In this document: in pieces, positions 49,701-62,265 of the stretch | Numbering within the stretch: position 1 is the first letter of the stretch | How the letters are laid out: the number at the start of each line of letters is the position of its first letter | Assembly: GCA_900660155.1 (NCBI GenBank) | Contig: CABFPE010000100.1 | Location: 1,512,073-1,576,072 of the forward strand | DNA from: Hofstenia miamia | Lineage: Eukaryota; Xenacoelomorpha; Acoela; Hofsteniidae | Length of the DNA stretch: 64,000 nucleotides | Direction: 5' to 3' | The notes under the pieces: generated by a model | The model's database searches: none | Told to the model about the DNA's origin: nothing | The model's input: only the letters and a program-made list of their open reading frames with translations | Program-made: the position numbers and the translations under genes

Positions 49701-49876
49701 TGTTTGAGAGCGTACAAAAACGCTAGCGAAAGTGTTGTGCGTTACTTAACACTATATTTAACACACGTAGACATTCACTCNATATATATATATATATGTT
49801 TGAGAGCGTACAAAAACGCTAGCGAAAGTGTTGTGCGTTACTTAACACTATATTTAACACACGTAGACATTCACTC
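49701..49876. repeat. identical 80-bp duplicate around a single N
   Basis: 49701-49780 and 49797-49876 are identical over 80 bases (start TGTTTGAGAGCGTACAAAAA, end CATTCACTC). They are separated by one N at 49781 and a TA run, and the first copy is itself preceded by a TA run. This is the pattern left when an assembler or gap filler places the same repeat-flanking sequence twice, so the duplication may not exist in the genome. Confidence 0.95.
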
Positions 49877-52800
49877 CGCTAGAAAAATTAATAGAAAATG
49901 AAAGCAATACACGCGTATTAGAAAATTAAATGCTATCGCCACCAACTAATCTAACCCTGGGAATCTTTGAACAGATTGCAATTTTAAAATATTAAAATTA
50001 AGTGAACAGCATTATGCACGAAAATTAATTATATACTCGACCGCATTAATATCGACTGTCAATGCTCTTTTTGTGGAATGCTGACAATCATAAAAATTAC
50101 AAGGCTTGCATACCCCGATTCAAAAAAAATATACGTCTGCGATTCAGCATCAAATGGAAAAACTTTGATATTCCAACCTTACAAGTTATTGTTTGACATT
50201 CAGCACATGGTTCATTAGAAATAAGGTGCTTCATGCTTTTTCGACATCAGATCGAAAGGCAAAAATAAATATTTCCTTCGCAGTAAATTTATTTGTAAAT
50301 TATATGGAAAGACACTAATAGTTTGTATAAACTATGCTTTAGTAGAATTATTTGGTCTGTAAAGCACTACATTTTCAACCTCAATTTTGATGCAATGTAT
50401 TTTTTTGGATGCTTGAAATACAATAAAGCCAGTGTCTATATTCATAATGGCACCATGCTTCGTTCTTATTAATCAAAACTTCAAAATTTAGCGTTGAAAA
50501 ATCATTGGGGCGAAAAATGCACCCCAAACGACGAACTGGTTAAAATTTGAATAATTTGATTTAATATTGGTGAAAATTGCATGATGCTAGATTTTCAAAA
50601 CATCAATCTCAAAAAAAGATCTCGAGTCAGGATCATACCAAATTCAATTTCGAACTTTAAAATGTTACTAATTTCAATTACGATAAATCGAGTTAAAAAT
50701 CTTTTACTGTAAAAAAGGCTAAAACGATGAAAATTGGTAAACTTTTAAAATCAATGTCTTTTATTTACAGCACTGGTCAAATTATCACAATCAGCAAAAT
50801 CAGCTTCAAAGAATAATTTTTTTCAAAAAACTAAGTATTGAATAATACCTTTTAGGTCATGTTAATTAACATAATTAATCATATATTAGAAAATATTTTC
50901 CTTTTTAATGGTTATAGTAATACTGTATATTTTCAAAATAAAATTGAGTAAAATATACTGATTAGTGTGGAGGGTAGCAAAACTGCGATTTCTAATATAT
51001 TTTTAATGTATAATAATAACGCTATTTTATACAACTGTAACAAATGTCACATGAAATGAAAGTGGGTTGATTCAAATTTGCAAAAACGAAGACCGATCGA
51101 TTGAAAATTGAAAATCAAAACAATCACGTCCATAGAAATGCCTACAGGGCAAATGAAATCAATCAAAATGTCTAATGATAAATGTTTATGTCAAGTTTTT
51201 TAGAATAAAACAACGGCAGATGGTTGAATAAATTGACTAGAAGTGAGCCTCTAAATTGTCAAATGGTGCAATGGTATAGCACAAAAATGTCAGAGTGTAT
51301 ATACTAAATAAAATATGCATTGAGGATTTAGACAATTAATTAATAGCTCAATTGTGATAGACTTTTTCGAAAAAGCAGATAGGAAATAATCCTATTTGAT
51401 ACAAATTATGATTCGGGTGTCTAAAAAATAACACAGTATTTCAAATTATAATTATACACTAAAAAATTTTATTGGTCTAAGAATCATAAAAAGAGAAAAA
51501 AATTCTAACCAAAATTTTTGGTAAATTATTTAAAGCGAGCATAAAAAGCATATTATATATATATAGTCCTCTCTTGCCCAGAAATGCTGCGTAATCCCCA
51601 GCAAAAGCAATTTCTTATAAAGTTAAATGAAAAAGTCAGCTTATGTAGAACAGTATATAAAGCAAATTGCAGTTACGTATAAAAACACATCAAATAATAA
51701 AAAGGCTTCATAAAATTTAAGTTAAAATTACGCCATCTAGCGAAATTTTTTAAAATATAATTTTGAATTGCAACCACAAAGAATACATTAAATATAAACC
51801 TATTTGTTGGTAAGTGACCGCTTACTCTTATAAAATTTAACCGAAAAATATTTTATTAATTTGTAATTAAATAATGTTGAAATACTACATTAAACTACAA
51901 ATTAAATAATAGCAGTCAGTGCTTTTTATAACCCTGATTGAAAAATACATAATTCTAGTTTTAAAAACAAAGTCCTTGTTTTCCAATGTATTTGATTAAG
52001 ATTTGAAAATAAATTCGAAATAAAATTTAATATTAGCTGACACTAAACACCTTAACCGCAGATTTGAAATAAACCTGAGAGAAATACTGGGAGACTGAAA
52101 TTAAATATTGATAAAATATTTATTGACAAATAAAACGGTAAAATTATATATACAGATTTCATAAACAAAAATTAGTAGAAGAATCACGGATATACACTAC
52201 ATTCTGTTGCACACAAGGTTCATATCAAATAATCAAATAGCCTGTGATGAAAAGGCCAAAATGCATATTTTAGTTGCTATGTGAAGAAGACATTCTCCGA
52301 AAAAAGCTACGTCAAGTTTAAAACTCCAGGAATTCTTATATGGAAAAAAATCATAGCATACAAAAACTAAAAACAGTGAGAATTTCCCAATTTAGATGTT
52401 TTTTGGGTACAAGCTAAATGAATGTTAACAAAATTTTCATGAAATCATATCACAGGGTTTTTCAAGCATGGTTTTACTATAACAAACTAGCAATCATCCT
52501 AAAGCAAACGTTTTAAGCTGATTTCTTTCTGGGTAACAAAGCTACCCCAAATTTAGACTATTGGTGTTTTGTTGAATCTTGGTAAGCAAAGTTAGGATGA
52601 TTCCCATATTGTGCGGACAAAAAATACTTTAAAAAATGTGGAAAAGTAACAAAATAACAGGTTCTTCCGATTTGATTTGAGCTCAAAATCCTATTTTAGT
52701 TGTTCTTGGGTTAACAAAATTACATCACAATTCGTTTAACCGTTAAAGAATACCTTCACAAATAGGTAAAAAAATTTATTACAATAGTTAAATGAGAATT

Positions 52801-55800
52801 GTTTAATGTAAAGTACGTTAGCTACATTTGATAACTGTTAAATTATGAGTGAAATTTTAATCGATTAAACTTAAATTTATAAAGTTTTGCTATAAAATCA
52901 AAAATTGAAAGAATGAAAAATTTACATAATGTGTTGAAGATTGATTGGTTTTTCTGGTTCGTTGGGGAATCTGGGCTCACTGTCTTTACTGTTAGAAGGC
53001 AAACATCTTAGTGTTCCCTTCTTTAGGGTGTGAGTGAACTGCTTTGCAGGTGATTTCTAAAACATATTGTGAAAAAAGTGTAAACGATAAACTGTCGTTG
53101 AGCTTAAAATAGTAGTCTCTCATATGAATAGTCATTACTTTGTTAACATTTACTTTTACAATTACTGCTTAAGATCTGAAGTAATCATTGAAAATCGAAC
53201 ACATAATTTACAATTTAATGCTTTTATTTTAAGCATAAGCATATTTTTAGTTCTTAATTCGCGTAGAATTACACGAACGCGGCTCAATATATCAAATACA
53301 AACAATTTTGATTTTGAATGAGTACATGAATTTAGGTAAGCAAAAATATATTTCCTACCAAACAGAGAATTTCAATTAAAAATTAGTTAGAGTAATCAAA
53401 AACAAATGAATGAATTGATATCAAATCTGAGCGTGTGAAAAAACTCAACACTTCAAATAACATGGAATTTGATAGAATATTGGATATACTCTATCAAATC
53501 TAGATTGTATGAATGCATGTTGAGGTCAAAACAAACTTTCATTTTAAAAAACCACTGGGGGAAATTCATATAGGCCTAATATATTAGCAAAAAAATTACA
53601 ACAGTTACATTGATACATAAACGTGATTTCAGATTTTCATCTCTATTTTCCTAAAATCTAATAAGACAATGTTAGGAATTTTAGTTTTCAAAGCAGAATT
53701 TATACAAATGATGACCAAAAATTACTTGTATACAAATTGAGCAGCATTACTTTAACAAAAGACCGTGTCTTTGCAAATTTTATTTGAGGAACCATTTTTG
53801 AAGAAGATAATAGAATAGGAAAACTGATAGAGTACTTTAATGCGCTATATTTTGAGTAGTAAATTGGGAATTTATAAAATCAATTGATACATTTACAGTG
53901 ACACAAACGAGCTCTAAAAATAGAGAAATATCACCGAACCAAGTGTGATTAGATGCAGAAGGGTGACGTCCGATTTGAAATATTATAGTAAACTAAGTAT
54001 AATTTACAATAGCTTTCACACTCAATAATTTAAAACCTAAGCAACTCATTTCTAAAAAAATTCAGAAAACAAACACATATTAATATATAAATTAGAAAGA
54101 GCATGTGATATAATTTGCTATCGCATTTGAAAACATTCACAAAGGACAGCGGAAATTAAAATCCAAATATAAAAGAAGTGATTCCTACGGTCAGAAAAAT
54201 TAAGAAAATTAAGGACATCGCTAGCGCGAAAGGTAACTTGATGTCGAAGAAACTTGCTCAGAACCTAAAGTAACAACCACCGAAGATGAACATGCTATGA
54301 TGGCAAAAAATGATTGAATATAATAGAAGAACCGGTAGCGCATCGCTTAATAGAGGATGTAACTTATCAAAGTCATTCCTGTTCAATAGTTTAGCAATCA
54401 ATTTTCAGGCCATGTAAATATCAGGAGCGTAAGAAGGTAAAAACGACTGTCGTCATGGATGTTGTGAGTATATATAAGCAAAGATTAAAGCTGGGCAAAG
54501 CTCGTTACTCGATAATCATTAATTTAAGTAGTAGTGTAAACATACATAGTTTGCACTGCTACAGAATTGAAAATTCCGACAATCGATTACCAACTTGAGG
54601 TGTTTGCGTTTGATAAATGAGGGATCAGGATCAGAGTACGATACTGGAGCAAGATCTTTGTTGGAATACTTTATAGAAAAAACTACTTGAAAAGAACTAT
54701 GCAGAAAAATGTTTGCCTATCCTTAGGTTAAATATTAGTGATTTTTTAATTATCTGACTGAAAGCCCGATGAATTGGTCGATAAAGTAGTTCAACGGAAC
54801 ATGCAAGTAGGTTTCCTGACTAAACTAGACAAAAAAATTGTAACTGAAATGCCTCCAGGATCAGCTCGACTCACATCGTTAAATCACAAGCATTCAATTA
54901 ACTTAAGCCATTAAAAATGCACTGGAAATGTTTTCAGCTGCAGTTGAGTCTTTTAAGAAAAGGTATTTATCATGCTTTGATAAAAGTTTCCTTATCAAGT
55001 AATATATGTACATAGCTAGCTTGTTCGTTAACTTTTAAAAATGTCCTTGAATTTTATGGTTTTCTGTTTGGTAGCACACATTGAGATGAAAAATGATTCT
55101 AATTGCATAAATGAGTAAATGGTCACGCGTGAAGAATATTTTAGTGACTCCAGTTCATTAAAAAATATAGTCATTTTATTGCAGATTTGCAAATTGCTTG
55201 ACATTTTGAGCCGACTAGCGCAGGGCAGCCACAGCTGAATTTATTCATAAAGCATAAGCCTATATTCAAATAAAAATATTCAAATAATTCGGAATAGATA
55301 ATTTTACGTTCAGTCCAATAGCAAATTGAAATAAAAACAGTTACTAAGGTTCATGAAAAGCTCAAATGAAATCTGTCCGTTTAGTCAATAAAAGATAACG
55401 AATTTTAAGGAGTATGGCGCGATTTCCAAAAAATATCTAACATGAAAATTATAACTCTTATTTTAAAAATGGATATTAATAACATTAATATGTTCATAGC
55501 TTCTCTCGCAATTTTCCTGTTAACGCAAGGAATTTAAAATAAAACAATGACATCAATTGAAAAGATGCTAATAATAAGCTAATGCCTAAGTCAGCGTCGA
55601 ATAGTCCCAATTAAAACTTTCTAACAGTTATTCGATATTTTAATGACGGAAAATTAAACTTAGAAATCAATTAACAACTTAATATTAGCATGTTGTTCCA
55701 GTCGTTTGAAAACTAGAATCTCATTTGAAACATGAAGTGACGAGCAGTTGATGAAGGTGAGTGAAGTTATGTCAATGCCACCTCAAATTTTAAACGACTT

Positions 55801-56206
55801 CTGATGGTTGGAATGTCCAAGACTTTTTACTTATCTATTGATTGAATTTGAGTCGATATTCGTTACATTCTTTTCAATAAGAAAGGAGTTTTTATTGGAT
55901 ATCATGTGTGAATGTGAACTCAAAAACGTTTGCATGCTATTGGGCATGCATATTCCAAACCATTTCTAAATTTTACATAATGTTAGGAGAATAAGGCATT
56001 TTCAGACAAAATAACATCATATAGTGATGTATGTATTGTTGTTTCATTTTCGGTAACAGCAGTTAAAAGCTTTCTGTAGCTACGAATTCAATTGAATGAC
56101 ATACAATAACAGTGACTGGATCCGAAACTGTAGATAGTATAAATTGTTAGTGTAAGAATTTGCTTAATCCTTAAGCTACTGAAAAAATATGAACAAATAA
56201 TCCAGT

Positions 56207-56253
56207 GGGGCTCAAAAGCCCCCACACCAAGGCAACCTATTTAGGTTGCCTTG
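56207..56253. repeat. pair of adjacent perfect hairpins
   Basis: Hairpin 1: GGGGCT (56207-56212), loop CAAA, AGCCCC (56217-56222). Hairpin 2: CAAGGCAACCTA (56228-56239), two-base centre, TAGGTTGCCTTG (56242-56253). Both are GC-rich in an AT-rich intron. CCCCACAC/CCCCCACACC occurs on both sides of the second. No known element is recognised; a transposon end or a small structured RNA are possible readings. Confidence 0.8.
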
Positions 56254-57310
56254 CCCCACACCCAATAACATTTAGTGCTTTGCTCATCACAAAAAATTCT
56301 AATACTCTCACAACAAATAATGTACTTTGATTTAGACAGCATTCATTTTTTCGGTTTTAATTCCTGCTAGAATCAATGAAAAACTACCAGCTTATTTTGT
56401 ACAATGCATACAAGGAAACTCAATATTTTCAAATTCGTTTAGGTCATAATTTATTTTCGTTTGAATATGATAATTGCTTAGCGATTTTTTTAACATTTAC
56501 GCACACATAATACAAAACAACAAAAATTTTAACTAGCAGTCCTTAAGGTAAATAGTCAAATGATAATGTACATGCGAATTTATCCGTTTATCTCAAATAC
56601 AAAAAGTATGATACAACATAGTTTTATGATAGCAAACAAGAACAATAATAGTGTTCTCCACATTTGGAACCAACACTTTTGTTGCATTGCCTGGAATGTT
56701 GCCTCCTTTTAATTAAACTACGACATTGATGACACATAATTTTTTGCAGTTGTTTTAATCATACAAAAAATCGAACCTGCTTGAGAAAAGGCTCTTACAA
56801 TTTTACTGTTTTTACAGCCCATGCAGGAACTAACAACAAATTACTTTTATTGTTTTTATATGGACAAGTGAAGAAATAAATAGAAAAATATGCATTTTAA
56901 GCAGCAATATTACACAGGGGCCTAATTAAAATGCTGAAAATTGAATGTGAAAAGAATAAATTGAAGTATTTGCAAATAATTAAGGTGTCATACACGTTTG
57001 TAATAATGTCTGATGCTTAAGTGAACATGAAAAACGAAAGTTTGAAGAATATTAAATAAATATTGATAGTTTATTTTTCTTCAAGGATTCTGTGCAGTGT
57101 AATGTGAAATGGTAAACTTAACTTGGATTCTGCTACCCCAGAAAGGAATTTAGAGCAGACCTATATAGCCTCATTGAACTTGATGCTATTCACAACTATG
57201 CCAGTCTCATTAAATAGGGTTCAGTAAACAACATCATTTTGGAAAAATTAGTAAAATTATTAAGCAAATTCAGAAATCCGTGGTTAACGTTTCATCAAAT
57301 ATTATATAAT

Positions 57311-57564
57311 CAGAGGCCCGTTTAGGATTTTTAAAACGGGGAGGGGGACTGACACTCACTTTTACAGAAAAAAATTGTAAAAAAAGTTTTATGAACAAAA
57401 GTAAGCTTACACAATATGCAATCATCTGTTTTTAGCAGCAAATCGATTGATAACATCTTGAATTAAATTGAACTATTTTCAATTTTGAGGAAAAGAGAAC
57501 ATTTTTCTTAAATATTCGTATTTGGCTCCAAAAAGGGGGGGTCCTTTCCCTAAACGTGCCACTG
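57311..57564. mobile_element. hAT-like MITE, family 1, copy 2 (254 bp)
   Basis: Left end CAGAGGCCCGTTTAGG, right end CCCTAAACGTGCCACTG. It is flanked by a perfect 8-bp direct repeat, tatataat, on both sides. Orientation is inverse to copy 1 at 3259-3496, with shared internal GTAAGCTTACACAA sequence. No coding capacity. Confidence 0.92.
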
Positions 57565-59195
57565 TATATAATGTTGTTCTCAATCCAAATGAAATAGAAG
57601 AACCCATGGGACTAGATAGTCTTGCATAACTCAACTTCATATTACTAAGTTCCATTAACCTATTGAGTTCAGTACTCGTGTACATCTTGAAATATCTCTG
57701 GCTTCAGATTCTAATAATATCACAAAGTTGAAATGTAGAACATGCATGTTCACATATTCACCCCTATTGAGAAGCATTTCAGGGAATAGTAAAAAAGTTT
57801 CATCAAATTTTTTTTACAAAATCATGTTAACATTTTACTAATAAATTTAAAAATTTTTATGTTGTATTAAAGTGCTTGAAAGACGAATTATACATTTTTC
57901 TAAGTGACATGGTACTAAAAGTTGCTAAAAAAGCATCACTCAATTAAAAATTTGAAAGATTTCCAATAAGAAAATGAAATCCTATTTCTCTGGACAATAA
58001 TATTATAGAAAATTAATTATTTGCATTGATTCTGTCAAACACTATAATTTTATTTTAAAAAATTGAGAAAAAACAATTCGTAAAGAAAAGTTAAAAAGAA
58101 GTATTAAATATAAGCTATAAAACCAAAACTACCAATTCCGATTAAAAAAATTATCAAACTTCACAGTGGGGGAAGAAATGGTTGTATGAAAACAGACGAC
58201 ATCTTTCTAGAATAAAATATTGAAATGGGCATTTGTAAACGGAGATCCCAGCAATCGAATACAGCTTGCTTTGTTGAAGTGCGGGGCGTCTTTGAAAATG
58301 TGAGAAGTATAATTTATTGAAGTAATGAAAAGGCGGTGCTTATAGCGATGACAGATGGTGTTTAAAGAAGCTCCAACAGACGAGACAAAAATACTCAAAG
58401 TAAACAGGCTTATATTCATTAATGTTTACTGATTACAGATGATCCTTCCTTTTATACGTGTGTAAATGTAAAAAATGTTAAAAAATATTACAATCATTTT
58501 AAACTATCATCAAAAATAACGAAAATATTGTAAGATAACGAGAAGAGCTATGGATACTGTCATGAAAACTTTGTGATGAGTATTAAAAATCTCAAATATA
58601 TAGATATGCTTAACTATTTATCAAAAAGCTTAAAATATAAGAATGGGTCGACCTGGTAAATTAAGAAGAATGGTTTAACCTTCATCAGGGCTAATTTTGA
58701 CTCTAGAGATTCAACGATGTTATCTACTTAAAACTAACTTGAAAACATCGAACAATATTAAAAACTTCTAAACCAGTGATTCTAAAAAGTATTGCGATGG
58801 AAAACAATCTCAAAAATGTTCTATCCATATGCTGCATGTCTGGCAACTAAAAAACAAATAGGTTTGTAACAATGAAACTTGTTACAATGCGTTCTGATTG
58901 TTCCATAAGTCATTTTAAAGAAATTTATGTTCCCGTTTGATATCAGGACATTTTCACTGAAATGATAACTAAAATATATTGAAGGTAATGTAAGGATTGC
59001 TAAAAGCAGTAAAAAAAACCAGTAGAGAGGAAATTAATCAATTCATTAAGAGGCTACATTAAAAAAAAAGTTAAAAAGGTTCTAGTGATTAATAGAAAAA
59101 AATACCAGAGTCATGAAACAATAAAATTAAATGCTTGAATCGCGTCGCTACTTATATATTTGAATGAATTTCTAAAAAGAGTGAAATCTACTTAC

Positions 59196-59362
59196 ATATG
59201 TGGAGTACTCCTTCATTTCGTGCTCTTCTGAATGTGACATGTTGGCATTTCCCCGCCAAAAACACTGCTGACAAAGCTGATAGTTGGCACATCGTTGGCA
59301 TTTGTATCTGAAGCCCAGCATGCTTTCAATGCCGCAAAACGAGCAAGCAACCGGGTGGAAAA
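59196..59362 (-). CDS. DTN (dystrobrevin): dystrobrevin exon A: ZZ-type zinc finger
   Basis: This exon encodes 55 residues starting [10 protein letters not shown] and ending EMKEYSTY. It holds a complete ZZ zinc finger: paired cysteines in ACSFC, CQRC, LCQQC and the closing SHSEEHEM histidines. The blocks GFRY, CQ.C.NYQLCQ.CFWRG and H.MKEY are diagnostic of dystrobrevin rather than dystrophin. Known role: ZZ domains of this family stabilise the region that contacts dystroglycan and partner proteins at the membrane cytoskeleton. The acceptor is a T-rich tract ending in AG just above 59362; two bases (TT) complete a split codon that would read V, giving the family's VFHPV. The donor at 59195 is gtaagta, close to consensus, leaving phase 0. 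It is the most upstream exon I can find; the EF-hand part must lie beyond the window. Identification is secure. Confidence 0.96.
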
Positions 59363-59950
59363 CTAAAAAAATGCACGTAGGTGATTGCAGCACAAATTTA
59401 AACATGTTAATCTTCAATTGCAGTTTAGTTGGTTGCTACTTGCTATTGTAAATTTTACTCTTTATTTAAATGCAACGTTGTTTGGTGTTCTAGCACTAAA
59501 TAATAAGTTTGATAAGGTTTACAAATTTCGGTCATTTGTCAAAATGCAATCACCAGCTCTGAGCACGTAGATGTAAAAACACTGAAATTAATACAATTAG
59601 AACTAATAAATTTTCTAAACATAATTTTGCAAAATTATATGTGCAGTGATTTTTGACAAAGTGCACATATTTAAATACGTAAAGTATGCAAATTATTAAA
59701 AATGAGTCTTTAGATTCTTGATTCGCTTTTTAGCAACTTTTACGTTGTAAATTAATAGAAGCGACTATCTCTAAATAACTACTTAAAATGAATTTTTTGA
59801 TAATTTCATTTTAAAAGGCACTTTAGAACTACTTCATATATACTGGTAATTTTGGCTATCATGAATCAAATGAGTTGTAGCTACAAAGTAAAATAAATAA
59901 ATATAGACAAATAATAGATTTTTTTTTGTCTCAGAAAATAATAAAATGAC

Positions 59951-59953
<3 letters not shown>

Positions 59954-59987
<34 letters not shown>
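59954..59987. repeat. (TA)n microsatellite
   Basis: About sixteen TA units. Confidence 0.95.
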
Positions 59988-59989
<2 letters not shown>

Positions 59990-61952
59990 GGGTTTCGATT
60001 GTTTCTTGATCATCTTGAGAAAAAATCCCTGATTTTTTAACAAAATTTCATTTATTCACTCTACAAAAATAAAAATACTATGTCCTTATTAAATGATAAA
60101 AAATGTAATTGTTGTATGGTATATTTTTGTTAATAGACTTTATCTGGTCATTTAATTTCTAAAAATTATCCGTCATCTATACGTCAAAATAAAATGAACT
60201 ATCCAAAAAATATCAAGCTTAAAAAATGTTTTAAATTTTAGGTCTTAACATAATTATGCTGTAAAATATTGGAATAAAAAATTCGAATGAGACGATGCAT
60301 AGTGAAGTCGTCAAGTATAAGTTGAAAAACGACGAGATTTCGCCTGGCTACAGTCATTATACAGTAAATATTTTGTAGGTAACATTTCCGGGTGTATGTA
60401 CATGTACATTTGTATCGAGAGAGAAAGAAAGGGAGAAGGTAGAACTGATAAAATGAACTAATAATTCTGAATACTATTTTTTATTTATACATAGTTAAAA
60501 ACTACTCTTTCAATTTCACTCTTATAATTTGTAGTAATTCGCATTAACTTTACGAAATGAGCATTTCATTTATTCAATTGAAACTTAGCATTTCTTGTTT
60601 TTTCTCACTGCATTAATTCTTTGTCAATGATTAGTTATTTGTGTGAATTTTATGGGATGGTAATTATATACTTTAGCCGAAGTACTCCCTAACCCGCGGA
60701 ATGAAGAAAATTTATAAAGGAGATAATTAAATAATTTATGGATCTATTATCCCACAATTTCCATAAGCAATAAGCTGACACGTAAAAAATATGTTTCTGT
60801 GTAATGAGCTGATTAACATAAATTTAAAAAATTGCATACATATATATTGTGAAATGGGTCGAACACGAAATATTTATTCCGTTTTGTTGAAATTGTCTGC
60901 CGTGTAAACGCTAAATAAGGTCAGTCAGGATATTAAATAAAACATCCCCTGCTGTTTGAATAGAAAATAACTTTATTAATAAATAAAATTGGGTGTAATA
61001 AAAATATATCCTATTAATATAATCGATTACTGACGTCGAGATTCTATTTTAACAAATTGTAAATTTATAAGGCAACCAATACTAGAGTTGCTTCAATATA
61101 ACAACTAAGCGAGCAAAACCAACGCATAATCAGAAAAAACAGATGTTTTCATATTGATGATTAATGAAGTGTCATACTCCAGCATGATTGCATCAGGATA
61201 CATTATTTTTTATTAGTGGCCAGGCAGTGTTAGGATAGAATAACAATGAGTTGTTCATATTATTTAAACTAAATTTCTTCTACCTCTTAGAAAATAGATC
61301 ATTCCATTGTAAAATCCTGGTTAAATATGAAAGTTTGCCAAAATAAATTACATTTTGGGCAAATTTGTAACATTATCTATATTAATAACTGAAATGAGCT
61401 TTCAAAAGTCATTCCAATTTATTAAAAAGTGATTTTTGCAAAATTCTTTAGTTGACTAAGTTCAAAATATGTCGCGGGGCATTATTGATTATTTATCCCC
61501 TTCAGATATGCACATTGTATGGAAATGCTAAAAAATATTTATATGGCGGCTCAGCACTGCTTGTCCCAATTGTTTCTGATGACATTAAGAATTTTTTTCT
61601 ATTGCTAATATTTTCATTGAAATTGTCTGTTTCACCATATACACCATTTTGAGGAATGCTAATTTTTCAAGGTTACTTCAATACTAAATTATACCAATAT
61701 TTAGACCAAATTATTTTTAAGATAACGAAAAAGTAGCCTAGTTTAATAAACAAAGGTATTCAAGGTTGAATATAAATTCAAATTTCAATCAAAATCTAGT
61801 TTCTACATGTGTAAAATTGTGCGCATTGTGTCTCAAGGGGCTATACTACAAGGCGATATGAATCAAACAACCATAAATGAATGTGGAATCATACACTGTA
61901 AACAGGAGGACAATTAAAAACCTCGAAGATTGAAACCATTCAACACTAACAG

Positions 61953-62265
61953 TACTGCTCGGCGGTTTCCAAGAAATGAGAGGAGTTTCGGTTTTCTTGC
62001 TAACTACTATCGGTATTGGAAAACGATATTCAAGAGAAACATACCTTTCTAAATTGCATTTTCATAACACTAAATTATGTTGTTAATCAAATAAAGCAAA
62101 TTTACACTTCCACTTGGCAAGCATTTTGACGTTTGCTGCAAGAGTAATACATTGTTTCTTGGAAATTACATTCTAGGCAAATGTTTCTGCTAAAAACCGA
62201 AAACTCGGTATTATTTCTTTCATCTCGATTCGGTTTCATTTTCTTCGGTATACCGCCGAGCTCTA
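61953..62265. mobile_element. hAT-like MITE, family 3 (313 bp)
   Basis: Left end TACTGCTCGGCGGT, right end ACCGCCGAGCTCTA: inverted repeats matching at 12 of 14 positions. It is flanked on both sides by the perfect 8-bp repeat actaacag. Subterminal CGGTAT and ACCGAAAACTCGGTA blocks repeat inside. No coding capacity. Distinct from families 1 and 2 by its termini. Confidence 0.9.

Larger units (their letters stand above)
42606..59195. other. 16.6-kb dystrobrevin intron between exons A and B
   Basis: Contains the LINE 3' end, a tektin-like fragment, a GC-rich open patch at 45008-45115, the Penelope-like element, (TA)n tracts, the duplication around the single N, two family 1 hAT MITEs and the paired hairpins at 56207-56253. 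46600-48750, 50000-56200 and 57700-59190 show no recognisable feature. Confidence 0.6.

Noticed and set aside
56207-56222. Hairpin compared with the histone mRNA 3' stem-loop
   Set aside because: Stem length and loop size are similar, but the stem sequence on either strand departs from the GGYYY...RRRCC consensus and no histone gene is near.
61452-61652. Plus-strand frame with YLYGGSALLVPIV, reminiscent of a glycosidase motif
   Set aside because: Only a dozen residues resemble the motif; the surrounding sequence does not.
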